Shown here: positions 49,163 through 58,044 of the stretch, in pieces
Layout: each line of letters begins with the position of its first letter
How positions within the stretch are numbered: the first letter of the stretch is position 1
NCBI GenBank assembly: GCA_024123955.1
Contig: CP099652.1
Span: 496,001-560,000, forward strand
DNA from: Oxalobacteraceae bacterium OTU3CINTB1
Lineage (GTDB): Bacteria > Pseudomonadota > Gammaproteobacteria > Burkholderiales > Burkholderiaceae_D
Direction: 5' to 3'
DNA length: 64,000 nt
Translations under genes and position numbers: made by a program
The notes under the pieces: generated by a model
The model's input: the letters and a program-made list of their open reading frames with translations, nothing else
Told to the model about the DNA's origin: nothing
The model's database searches: none

Positions 49163-50587
49163 TTACTTTTTGACGTCGGCCTGCACGACCTTGGTTTCCT
49201 GCTTGGCCAGCTGCACCGGCAGGCCCTTGAGGTGGTTGAGCGCCTGCGCCAGCTGGAAGTCGTCGCCGCTGCCGTATTCGAGCGGCTTGCGGGTCTTTTC
49301 CATCGCGACGATGCGCAGCTGCTCTTCCAGCTCGTCGCGCTTGGTCTTGGCGACTTCCTTCTCTTTGTCGTTGCTCAGGTGCTTGTCCAGATCGGCCTCG
49401 CGCGTGCGCAGCGCGTTCAGGCCGTCGCCGTCGGCGTTCTCGTCCACCGCCAGGTCGGGCGTGATGCCCTTGGCCTGGATCGAGCGGCCGTGCGGCGTGT
49501 AGTAGCGCGCCGTGGTCAGTTTGACGGCGGTGTCGGCGGTGAGCTGGCGTATCGTTTGCACCGAACCCTTGCCGAAGGTTTGCGTGCCGATGATGTCGGC
49601 CCGCTTGTAATCCTGCAGCGCGCCGGCGACGATTTCCGACGCCGATGCCGAGCCGGTGTTGACCAGCACCACCATCGGCACTTGCTTGATGGCGGCCGGC
49701 AGCTTGGCCAGCGCGTCGCTTTCACTGCGCAAGGCGTAGTACTCGGGACGGCCGTAGAAGATCTGCTTTTGGTCCGGCAACTGGCCGTTGGTCGAGACGA
49801 TCGCCGCGTCCTTGGGCAGGAAGGCGGCGGCCACGCCGATGGCGCCTTGCAGCACGCCACCGGGGTCGTTGCGCAGGTCCAGCACCAGGCCTTTGATGTT
49901 CGGGTCTTGCTTGTACAGTTCGACAATCTTGGCGGCCATGTCGTCGATGGTCGGCTCCTGGAACTGCGAAATGCGCAGCCACGCGTAGCCCGGTTCGACG
50001 ATCTTGCCCTTGACGCTCTTTTGATGGATCTCTTCGCGCGTGATGTTGAACACCAGCGGGTCGGTCTCGCCCTTGCGCAGGATCGTCAGGCTGACCTTGG
50101 AGTGCGGCTCGCCGCGCATCTTCTTGACCGACTCGTCCAGGCTCAGGCCCTTGACGGCGGTGCTGTCGAGCCGGCTGATCAGGTCGCCCGGCTTGATGCC
50201 GGCGCGCCAGGCCGGCGAATCCTCGATCGGCGCGACGATCTTGATGTAGCCGTCCTCGCTTTGGCCGATCTCGATGCCGAGGCCGACGAACTTGCCCTGC
50301 GAACCTTCGCGCAGCTCGGCGTAGGCTTTCTTGTCCAGGTAGGCGGAATGGGGATCGAGCGAGGCGACCATGCCGGAGATGGCCTCGGTCAGCAGCTTCT
50401 TGTCCTCGACCGGTTCGACGTAATCGGACTTGATCAGTCCGAACACGTCGGCCAGCTGGCGCAACTCTTCAAGCGGCAGCGTCGGCTCGACGGGCTTCTG
50501 GGCCATGGCGGAAAATTGAAGGGAGACGGCGATGCCGGCGACGACGCCAAGGCCGACCAAACCGGAATTCTTGAGTTTCTTGCCCAT
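49163..50587 (-). CDS. S41 carboxyl-terminal processing protease
   Basis: Periplasmic C-terminal-specific protease, 474 residues. An N-terminal signal/anchor (about 8-28) is followed by a PDZ domain (about 85-170, YIKIVAPIEDSPAWRAGIKPGDLI). The S41 core has nucleophile Ser in NTGSASASEIVAGAL and base Lys in GTQTFGKGSVQT. The Lys/Glu-rich tail is longer than in minimal CtpA. It probably trims cell-wall hydrolases or other envelope proteins. Confidence 0.93.
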   Translation of the reverse strand: MGKKLKNSGLVGLGVVAGIAVSLQFSAMAQKPVEPTLPLEELRQLADVFGLIKSDYVEPVEDKKLLTEAISGMVASLDPHSAYLDKKAYAELREGSQGKFVGLGIEIGQSEDGYIKIVAPIEDSPAWRAGIKPGDLISRLDSTAVKGLSLDESVKKMRGEPHSKVSLTILRKGETDPLVFNITREEIHQKSVKGKIVEPGYAWLRISQFQEPTIDDMAAKIVELYKQDPNIKGLVLDLRNDPGGVLQGAIGVAAAFLPKDAAIVSTNGQLPDQKQIFYGRPEYYALRSESDALAKLPAAIKQVPMVVLVNTGSASASEIVAGALQDYKRADIIGTQTFGKGSVQTIRQLTADTAVKLTTARYYTPHGRSIQAKGITPDLAVDENADGDGLNALRTREADLDKHLSNDKEKEVAKTKRDELEEQLRIVAMEKTRKPLEYGSGDDFQLAQALNHLKGLPVQLAKQETKVVQADVKK

Positions 50588-50952
50588 GTTTCACCTGTTG
50601 GAACAATGTACAGAGAGCCATCACCAGCGAGCGATTGCGAGCGCGGTGTGCATGAGCTGAGTATAAACCTGATTTCGGGCAATCGTAGTAGCCCTCACGA
50701 AATGATTTATACCTTTACGGAATTTTACAACGGTTGGCGTTGACATTGAAACTACACCAGCACCCGCTTGGCGTTAGATCAAGTTTGCATAAATTTACGC
50801 AGTGTTTCCCTTACGTTCACGTCGGTAAGCATTTGTAAGAAGTGCCGCCACGGCCGGGGGCGCGGCCTACACTGAACTCGTATTTCTCTCTACCCTGAAG
50901 TGGTTTTCGCCTGCGCCCCAAGCGCAGGCTTTTTTTTACCTACGGAGTTCCC
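50588..50952. other. Intergenic region with leader terminator, no gene seen
   Basis: The 365-bp gap lies between the divergent protease and Spy-like genes. It is relatively AT-rich around 50700-50830 and should carry both promoters. A strong terminator on the plus strand near its right edge is annotated separately. I see no coding frame. Confidence 0.6.
50909..50937 (+). terminator. Intrinsic terminator in the leader of the Spy-like gene
   Basis: GCCTGCGC, loop CCCAA, GCGCAGGC, then eight T. It ends only 15 bp before the start codon of the next gene. It either ends a short untranslated RNA or attenuates the gene. Confidence 0.8.
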
Positions 50953-51558
50953 ATGCGTTCATCGTTCTTCCCCTTCACCGCCGCGCGCGCCGTGGCTTTG
51001 GCTGGCGCGCTGTTGCTTGCCGCGTCTTTGCCGACGCCGGCGCTTGCGGTTCCCGTCTTCGACATGCATGCCGAGGATTTCCTGCCGATGGCGGACGATT
51101 TGAGGAAGGCGCTGAATCTCAATTCAAACCAGCAGATACTTTGGCAACACACCGAGACTAAAACGCGCAACCTGTTGCGCGAGCGTAAAGCCCGTCGCGA
51201 CCGCCTGCAAGCGGCGACGCAGGCCGGCACGCAGGGCGCCAATGTCGAACTGCGCGATCTGACCAAGGCGATCGACGAGGAAACCAACGCCGCCGCCGCC
51301 GAGGAGAAGTTGCTGCGCGAATGGTGGCTGACCGTCAACGATGCGTTAAATGAAAGCCAGCGCCGGATCGTCGCGCAGCAGGTCAGCGAGCATTTGCTGC
51401 GGGTGCAGGACAGCGGCGGCGGCCCGCGCGCCGGCGGCGAGCGTAAAGAGGAGGGCGGCGGCGAGCGTCGTGGCGGCCGCAGGGGCGGTGGCGCGGGCGG
51501 CGTGGGCGTCGGCGTCGGCGCGGGCGGTGCCAGCATCAACCTGCCGGGCGGCGGTTAA
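50953..51558 (+). CDS. Periplasmic Spy-like/heavy-metal-sensor type protein with Gly-rich tail
   Basis: A 201-residue exported protein. The signal peptide ends near PTPALA. The helical middle (residues 35-150) is rich in Arg/Glu/Gln, with ALNLNSNQQILWQHTETKTR and ALNESQRRIVAQQV resembling the LTxxQ-type repeats of Spy/CpxP-like proteins. The last 45 residues are a low-complexity Gly/Arg/Val tail. A chaperone or envelope-stress role is inference. A terminator stands between it and the upstream promoter region. Confidence 0.65.
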   Translation: MRSSFFPFTAARAVALAGALLLAASLPTPALAVPVFDMHAEDFLPMADDLRKALNLNSNQQILWQHTETKTRNLLRERKARRDRLQAATQAGTQGANVELRDLTKAIDEETNAAAAEEKLLREWWLTVNDALNESQRRIVAQQVSEHLLRVQDSGGGPRAGGERKEEGGGERRGGRRGGGAGGVGVGVGAGGASINLPGGG

Positions 51559-51698
51559 GGCCTCTATCCGCGTGCGTGTATCGTAAAGTAAAAAAGCGGA
51601 ATGGTGGCATTTAGATACGAGCTCAAGCGGTAGAATATTTGCGCGGCCGTCACAAGCGGCCGACAATGATGACTTGAAGTTCTAATTAAAGGACCGCC

Positions 51699-53747
51699 GT
51701 GAACCGCTTTCTGCTGAGTACCCTGACCCTGAGCCTTGCCGCCGCCTTCGCCACGGCCGCCGACACCCCCGCCGCCGCCAACGCGCCGCTGACTTCCGGT
51801 ATCGAAGTCAAGAACATCGATAACAGCGTCCGCGTGCAGGACGACTTTTATACCCACCTCAACGGCCAGTGGCTGAAGACCACCGAGATCCCGGCCGACA
51901 AATCGAGCTGGGGCACCTTCGCCAAGCTGCGCGACGACACGTTGACCGAACTGCGCGGCATCGTCGAGAAGACCGAGGCGCAAAAAGGCAAAAAGGCCGG
52001 CAGCGAGGCGCAGAAAATCGGTGACCTCTACGCCAGCTTCATGGACGAGAAAAAGCTCGACGCGCTGGGCATCCGTCCGCTCACGGGCGAACTCAACCGC
52101 ATTCGCGCGATCAAGGACAAGAAAGCCTTCCCGATGCTGATCGCGCATCTGGACAAGCTTGGCGTCGCCACGCCGTATGGCCTGGGCGTGCGCCAGGACG
52201 CGCGCGAATCGACCAAATACGCGGTGAGCATTTCGCAAAGCGGCCTGGGCCTGCCGGACCGCGACTATTACCTGAAAAAGGATGACGCCAAACTGGCCGC
52301 CATCCTGGTCAAGTACGAGGCGCATATCGCCAAGACCCTGAAGCTGGGCGGCGACAAGAATCCGGAAGCCAACGCCAAGGCCATCGTCGCGCTGGAAACC
52401 GCGCTGGCCGAGGCGCAGTGGACCAAGGTGCAAAACCGCGATCCCGTCAAACGCTACAACAAAACGCCGATCAGCAAGCTGCCGGAACTGGCGCCCGCCT
52501 ACGACTGGGGCCACGCGCTGGCGTCGGCCGGGGTCGCCAACAAGGTCGACTACGTGATCGTTAGCCAGCCGAGCTACCTGGCCGGCTTCAACGCGGCGCT
52601 GGAGAAGACCGACCTGGCGACGTGGAAGGCCTACTTCGAATGGCAACTGCTGCGCAGCGCCTCGCCCTACCTGTCGAAGGACTTTGCCGACGCCAGCTTC
52701 GACTTCTACAGCACCGTGTTGACCGGCGTGGCCGTGCAGGAGCCGCGCTGGAAACGCGGCGTGGCGCTGGTCGAGCGCTCGATCGGCGAGGGACTGGGCC
52801 AGCTGTACGTGGCCGAGTATTTCCCGCCGGAGCGCAAGGCGCGCATGGACCAGCTGGTGAAGAACCTGCTGGCCTCGTACCAGACCAGCATCGACGCGCT
52901 CGACTGGATGGGCCCGGAGACCAAGAAGGAGGCGCAGGCCAAGCTGGCCAAGTTCACGCCCAAGATCGGCTATCCAAGCAAGTGGCGCGACTACTCGTCG
53001 CTGGCGATCGTCAAGTCCGACCTGATCGGCAACGTGCTGCGCGCGGCCAACTTCGCCAACCAGCGCATGATCAACAAGCTGGGCAAGCCGATCGACCGCG
53101 AGGAGTGGGGCATGACGCCGCAGACCGTCAACGCCTACTACAGCTCGACGATGAACGAGATCGTGTTCCCGGCCGCCATCCTGCAACCGCCGTTCTTCGA
53201 CGTCAAGGCCGACGACGCGGTCAACTACGGCGCCATCGGCGCGGTCATCGGCCATGAGATCAGCCACGGCTTCGACGACGGCGGCAGCCAGGCCGACGGC
53301 GACGGCAACCTGCGCGACTGGTGGACCAAGGAAGACCGCGCCAACTTCAAGGCCAAGACCGACGCGCTGGTCAAGCAGTACGGTTCCTACAGCCCGATCA
53401 AGGGCTACAACGTCAACGGCGAGCTGACCCTGGGCGAAAACATCGCCGACAACAGCGGCGTGGCGATCGCCTACAAGGCCTACAAGCTGTCGCTGGGCGA
53501 CAAGCCGGCGCCGGTCATCGACGGTTTGAGCGGCGACCAGCGCTTCTTCATGGGCTTCGGCCAGGTGTGGCGCGTGCGCATGCGCGACGAGCAGCAGATT
53601 TTGCAGGTGAAAACCGATCCGCACTCGCCGGGCCAGTTCCGCGCCAACGGCACCATGGTCAACCAGCCGGGCTTCTACGACGCCTTTGGCGTCAAGCCCG
53701 GCGACAAGATGTATGTGGCGCCCGAACAGCGTGTCATTATCTGGTGA
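51699..53747 (+). CDS. M13 family zinc metallopeptidase, copy 1
   Basis: Neprilysin/PepO-like endopeptidase of 682 residues with an N-terminal Sec signal. The zinc motif is HEISH in IGAVIGHEISHGFDD. The third ligand Glu and Asp are in GENIADNSG, and the NAYY substrate-binding motif precedes (TVNAYYSSTMNEIVFPAAILQPPFF). All catalytic residues are intact. The start codon is GTG, with AAAGGA 6 nt upstream. First of three tandem paralogues. Confidence 0.94.
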   Translation: MNRFLLSTLTLSLAAAFATAADTPAAANAPLTSGIEVKNIDNSVRVQDDFYTHLNGQWLKTTEIPADKSSWGTFAKLRDDTLTELRGIVEKTEAQKGKKAGSEAQKIGDLYASFMDEKKLDALGIRPLTGELNRIRAIKDKKAFPMLIAHLDKLGVATPYGLGVRQDARESTKYAVSISQSGLGLPDRDYYLKKDDAKLAAILVKYEAHIAKTLKLGGDKNPEANAKAIVALETALAEAQWTKVQNRDPVKRYNKTPISKLPELAPAYDWGHALASAGVANKVDYVIVSQPSYLAGFNAALEKTDLATWKAYFEWQLLRSASPYLSKDFADASFDFYSTVLTGVAVQEPRWKRGVALVERSIGEGLGQLYVAEYFPPERKARMDQLVKNLLASYQTSIDALDWMGPETKKEAQAKLAKFTPKIGYPSKWRDYSSLAIVKSDLIGNVLRAANFANQRMINKLGKPIDREEWGMTPQTVNAYYSSTMNEIVFPAAILQPPFFDVKADDAVNYGAIGAVIGHEISHGFDDGGSQADGDGNLRDWWTKEDRANFKAKTDALVKQYGSYSPIKGYNVNGELTLGENIADNSGVAIAYKAYKLSLGDKPAPVIDGLSGDQRFFMGFGQVWRVRMRDEQQILQVKTDPHSPGQFRANGTMVNQPGFYDAFGVKPGDKMYVAPEQRVIIW

Positions 53748-53766
53748 GCGATTACAATGAGTTGTT

Positions 53767-53793
53767 GAAGAGGCCACATCGTGTGGCCTCTTC
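53767..53793. terminator. Hairpin between M13 copies 1 and 2
   Basis: A perfect 12-bp stem, GAAGAGGCCACA with TGTGGCCTCTTC, loop TCG. No T-tract follows, so it may be a processing or stabilising structure or a weak terminator. Confidence 0.5.
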
Positions 53794-53821
53794 GCCGTCA
53801 TCCCCTTACCGGAGAGCCGAT

Positions 53822-55846
53822 TTGAAAGCACATCTGTTGTTAAGCGCGCTGACTTTGGCGCTGCTGGCCCCGGCCGGCGTCCTGGCCCAGCAAAAGAGCT
53901 CGGGCGTGGATCTGGCCAGTATCGACGCGTCGGTGCGTCCGCAGGACGATTTTTTCATCAACCTCAACGGCAAGTGGCTGGCCAAGACCGAGATCCCGTC
54001 GGACAAGTCGAGCTGGGGCTCGTTCGACATGCTGGCCGACGACACCCGGCCGCAACTGCGCGCCATCATCGAGGCGGCCGCCGCCGGCGGGCAGGCGGGC
54101 GGCGACGCCCGCCGCATCGGCGACTTCTACGCCAGCTACATGGACGAGGCCAGGCTGGAGGCGCTACGCCTGAAGCCGCTACAGGCCGAGCTCGACCGCG
54201 TTGCCGCGCTGCGCGACAAACGTGACATCGCGGCGCTGATCGCCGACTTCAACCGCCACGGCGTGACCGCGCCGTACGGCTTCGGCATCCACCAGGACAA
54301 CAAGGATTCGACCAAATACGTCGCCGACCTCGGACAGGACGGCCTGGGCCTGCCGGACCGCGACTACTACCTGAAAAAGAGCGACCGCAAGATGGCCGAC
54401 ACGTTGGCCAAATACCAGCGCCACGTCGCCGCCATGCTGACCTTGGCCGGCAACGCCAACGCGGCGGCCGACGCCCGCGCCATCGTCGCGCTGGAAACCG
54501 AGATCGCCAAGCTGCAGTGGACCAAGGTGGCGCTGCGCGATCCGGTCAAGGCCTACAACAAGGTGCCGCTGGACAAACTGCCGGCGCTGGCGCCTGGTGT
54601 CGACTGGTCGACCTGGCTGCGCGACACCGGCATCGCCGGCAAGGCCGACTACGTGATCGTCGGCCAGCCGAGCTACATCAAGGGCTTCAACGGCTTGCTG
54701 GCCAAGACGCCGCTGGCGACCTGGAAGGCCTACTTCCAGTGGCAGGTGATCCACGCCTACGCGCCCTACCTGGCCAAGGACTTTGCGCAGGAAAACTTCG
54801 CCTTCTACGGCACGGTGCTGAGCGACATCAAGGAGCAGGAGCCGCGCTGGAAGCGGGCGGTCAACGCCGCCGACGGCGCGCTGGGCGAGAGCCTGGGCAA
54901 GCTGTATGTCGAGCAGCATTTCCCGGCCGAGCGCAAGGCGCGCATGGAGGCGCTGGTCAAGAACCTGCTGGCGGCCTTCCGCCAAAGCATCGATACGCTC
55001 GACTGGATGAGCCCGGAAACCAAGCTGCAGGCGCAAGCCAAGCTGGCCAAGTTCACCACCAAGATCGGCTACCCGAACAAGTGGCGCGACTATTCGAAGC
55101 TTGAAGTGGCCAAGGACGACCTGGTCGGCAACGTGCGCCGCTCGCGCGCCTTCGACTACGACAAGGAATTGAACAAGCTGGGCAAACCGATCGACCGCGA
55201 CGAGTGGGGCATGACGCCGCAAACCGTCAACGCCTACTACAACCCGGAGATGAACGAGATCGTGTTCCCGGCCGCCATCCTGCAGCCGCCGTTCTTCGAC
55301 GCCGACGCCGACGACGCGGTCAACTACGGCGCCATCGGCGCCGTCATCGGCCACGAGATCAGCCACGGCTTCGACGACCAGGGCGCCCAGTACGACGGCG
55401 ACGGCAACCTGCGCGACTGGTGGACCAAGGCCGACCACAAGAACTTCGCGGCCAAGACCAAGATGCTGATCAAGCAGTACGGCGAATTCAGCCCGCTGCC
55501 CGGCTACCGCGTCAACGGCGAGCTGACCCTGGGCGAGAACATCGCCGACAACAGCGGCGCGGCCATCGCCTACAAGGCTTACCTGATCTCGCTGGGCGGC
55601 AAGCCGGCGCCGGTGATCGACGGCCTGACCGGCGAGCAGCGCTTCTACATGGGCTTCGGCCAGGTGTGGCGCTCCAAAACGCGCGACGCCCAGCAAGTTG
55701 TTTATCTGAAGACCGATCCGCATTCGCCCGACCAGTTCCGCGCCAACGGCACGGTGCGCAACCAGCCGGGTTTTTACGACGCCTTCGGCGTCAAGCCGGG
55801 CGACAAGCTGTACCTGGCCCCCAAAGACCGCGTCATCATGTGGTGA
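53822..55846 (+). CDS. M13 family zinc metallopeptidase, copy 2
   Basis: A 674-residue paralogue with a signal peptide (KAHLLLSALTLALLAPAGVLAQ), HEISH, GENIADNSG and NAYYNPEMNEIVFP, all intact. The TTG at 53822 is the likely start because GGAG lies 8 nt upstream and the signal peptide begins there. The frame is open further upstream, overlapping copy 1, but that part is a shadow. It is closer to copy 3 than to copy 1 in the C-terminal half. Confidence 0.92.
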   Translation: MKAHLLLSALTLALLAPAGVLAQQKSSGVDLASIDASVRPQDDFFINLNGKWLAKTEIPSDKSSWGSFDMLADDTRPQLRAIIEAAAAGGQAGGDARRIGDFYASYMDEARLEALRLKPLQAELDRVAALRDKRDIAALIADFNRHGVTAPYGFGIHQDNKDSTKYVADLGQDGLGLPDRDYYLKKSDRKMADTLAKYQRHVAAMLTLAGNANAAADARAIVALETEIAKLQWTKVALRDPVKAYNKVPLDKLPALAPGVDWSTWLRDTGIAGKADYVIVGQPSYIKGFNGLLAKTPLATWKAYFQWQVIHAYAPYLAKDFAQENFAFYGTVLSDIKEQEPRWKRAVNAADGALGESLGKLYVEQHFPAERKARMEALVKNLLAAFRQSIDTLDWMSPETKLQAQAKLAKFTTKIGYPNKWRDYSKLEVAKDDLVGNVRRSRAFDYDKELNKLGKPIDRDEWGMTPQTVNAYYNPEMNEIVFPAAILQPPFFDADADDAVNYGAIGAVIGHEISHGFDDQGAQYDGDGNLRDWWTKADHKNFAAKTKMLIKQYGEFSPLPGYRVNGELTLGENIADNSGAAIAYKAYLISLGGKPAPVIDGLTGEQRFYMGFGQVWRSKTRDAQQVVYLKTDPHSPDQFRANGTVRNQPGFYDAFGVKPGDKLYLAPKDRVIMW

Positions 55847-55866
55847 TGTGATATAAATCGCTGCAC

Positions 55867-55889
55867 GGCCCGTTGAGCACGGGCCTTTT
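55867..55889 (+). terminator. Terminator between M13 copies 2 and 3
   Basis: GGCCCGT, loop TGAGC, ACGGGCC, then TTTTA. The short T-tract suggests partial termination. Confidence 0.6.
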
Positions 55890-55916
55890 ATGGTTTTACT
55901 CAATAAGGAAAATCTC

Positions 55917-57989
55917 GTGAAACGTCATTTATTAAGTGCATTGACCCTGAGCCTGATCGCGGGCTTTGCCGGCGCCGCCGCCGACACCAAAAGTGCCGCG
56001 CCGGCCAACGCCAAGGTCGCCCCTGGAACCATGAGTTCCGGCATCGCCACCGAATACATCGACCCGGCCGTGCGCGTGCAGGACGACCTGTTCACCCATA
56101 TGAATGGCAAATGGTTGGCCACGACGGAAATTCCGGCCGACAAGGCCAGCTGGGGCAGCTTCGCCAAACTGCGCGACGATATCCAGCCGCAACTGCGCGC
56201 CATCATCGAAGGCGCCGCCAACCAGCCGAACAAGGCCGCCGGTTCCGACGCCCAGCGCATCGGCGACTTCTACGCCAGCTTCATGGACGAGGCCAAGCTC
56301 GAGCAACTGGGCGTGAAACCGCTCAAGACCGAGCTCGACGGCATCGCCGCCGTCAGCGACAAAAAGCAGTTACCGGCGCTGATCGCACACCTGAACCAGA
56401 TCGGCGTGAGCGCGCCCTACACCTTCGGCATCCACCAAGACAACAAGGATTCGACCAAGTACGTGGCCGACCTGTACCAGAGCGGCCTGGGCCTGCCGGA
56501 CCGCGACTACTACCTGAAAGCCGACGACGCCAAGCTGGCGGACGTGCTGGCCAAGTACGAGCTGCACGTCGGCAAGATGCTGACCCTGGCGGGCGACCCG
56601 CACGGCGCCGTCACCGCGCACGGCATCGTCGAGTTCGAAAAAGAACTGGCCAAGCTGCAATGGACCAAGGTCGAGCTGCGCGATCCGATCAAGGCCTACA
56701 ACAAGGTCGACGTCGCCAAGCTGGGCGCGACCGCGCCGGGCTACGACTGGAACGCCTACCTCAGCGGCGCCGGCATCGCCGGCAAGGCCAGCTACGTGAT
56801 CGTCAGCCAGCCGAGCTATCTGAAAGGCATGACGGCGCTGCTGGAGAAGACCCCGCTGGACACCTTGAAAGCCTACTTCCACTGGCAGACGGTGCGCGCC
56901 TTCGCGCCGTACCTGAGCAAGGCCTATGTGGACGAGAACTTCTCCTTCTACGGCACCGTGCTGAGCGGCGTGACCGAGCAGCGTCCGCGCTGGAAGCGTG
57001 GCGTCTCGGTGGCCGAGGGCGCGCTGGGCGAGGCGGTCGGCAAGCTGTACGTCGAAGAACACTTCCCGGCCGACCGCAAGGCGCGCATGGAAGCGCTGGT
57101 CAAGAACCTGCTGGCGTCGTACAAGACCAGCATCGACAAGCTGGACTGGATGAGCCCGGTCACCAAGAAGCAGGCGCAAATCAAGCTGGCCAAGTTCACC
57201 ACCAAGATCGGCTACCCGAACAAGTGGCGCGATTACTCGAAGCTGGAAGTGGCCAAGGACGACCTGGTGGGCAACGTGATCCGCTCGACCCAGTTCGAGT
57301 ACAACAAGGAATTGAACAAGCTGGGCAAGCCGATCGACCGCGACGAGTGGGGCATGACGCCGCAAACCGTCAACGCCTACTACAACCCGGAGATGAACGA
57401 GATCGTGTTCCCGGCGGCCATCCTGCAGGCGCCGTTCTTTAACGCCGACGCCGACGACGCGGTCAACTACGGCGCCATCGGCGGCGTGATCGGCCACGAA
57501 ATCAGCCACGGCTTCGACGACCAGGGCGCCCAGTACGACGGCGACGGCAACCTGCGCGACTGGTGGACCAAGGCCGACCACAAGAACTTCGCGGCCAAGA
57601 CCAAGATGCTGGTCAAGCAGTACAGCGAGTTCAGCCCGCTGCCGGGCTACAACGTCAACGGCGAGCTGACCCTGGGCGAGAACATCGCCGACAACAGCGG
57701 CGTGGCGATCGCCTACAAGGCCTACAAGTTGTCGTTGAACGGCAAGCCGGCGCCGGTGATCGACGGGCTGACCGGCGACCAGCGCTTCTACATGGGCTTT
57801 GCGCAGGTGTGGCGCATGAAGATGCGCGAAGCGGCGCAGATCCAGCAGATCAAGACCGATCCGCACTCGCCGGGCCAGTTCCGCGCCAACGGCACGATGC
57901 GCAACCAGCCGGGCTTCTATGATGCGTTCGGCGTCAAGCCGGGCGACAAGATGTACCTGCCGCCTAAAGACCGCGTCATCATGTGGTAA
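55917..57989 (+). CDS. M13 family zinc metallopeptidase, copy 3
   Basis: A 690-residue paralogue with a Sec signal (KRHLLSALTLSLIAGFAGAAA). HEISH, GENIADNSG and NAYYNPEMNEIVFPAAIL are intact. The GTG at 55917 has AAGGAA about 8 nt upstream; the frame could begin 9 codons earlier at an ATG without such a site. The region after the NAYY motif is nearly identical in protein sequence to copy 2, suggesting recent duplication or gene conversion. Confidence 0.93.
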   Translation: MKRHLLSALTLSLIAGFAGAAADTKSAAPANAKVAPGTMSSGIATEYIDPAVRVQDDLFTHMNGKWLATTEIPADKASWGSFAKLRDDIQPQLRAIIEGAANQPNKAAGSDAQRIGDFYASFMDEAKLEQLGVKPLKTELDGIAAVSDKKQLPALIAHLNQIGVSAPYTFGIHQDNKDSTKYVADLYQSGLGLPDRDYYLKADDAKLADVLAKYELHVGKMLTLAGDPHGAVTAHGIVEFEKELAKLQWTKVELRDPIKAYNKVDVAKLGATAPGYDWNAYLSGAGIAGKASYVIVSQPSYLKGMTALLEKTPLDTLKAYFHWQTVRAFAPYLSKAYVDENFSFYGTVLSGVTEQRPRWKRGVSVAEGALGEAVGKLYVEEHFPADRKARMEALVKNLLASYKTSIDKLDWMSPVTKKQAQIKLAKFTTKIGYPNKWRDYSKLEVAKDDLVGNVIRSTQFEYNKELNKLGKPIDRDEWGMTPQTVNAYYNPEMNEIVFPAAILQAPFFNADADDAVNYGAIGGVIGHEISHGFDDQGAQYDGDGNLRDWWTKADHKNFAAKTKMLVKQYSEFSPLPGYNVNGELTLGENIADNSGVAIAYKAYKLSLNGKPAPVIDGLTGDQRFYMGFAQVWRMKMREAAQIQQIKTDPHSPGQFRANGTMRNQPGFYDAFGVKPGDKMYLPPKDRVIMW

Positions 57990-58000
57990 AAAGCAGGTGA

Positions 58001-58033
58001 AAAAAACCCTCGCCACGGCGAGGGTTTTTTTTT
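58001..58033. terminator. Bidirectional terminator between M13 copy 3 and binding-protein gene
   Basis: The stem CCCTCGC with GCGAGGG and loop CACG is flanked by six A on the left and a run of nine T on the right. It can serve both convergent genes. Confidence 0.85.
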
Positions 58034-58044
58034 CGTCTGTTGAA

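Noticed and set aside
53321..53821. Open-frame extension upstream of M13 copy 2
   Set aside because: It overlaps copy 1 in another frame and has no coding character. The signal peptide and ribosome site place the start at 53822.
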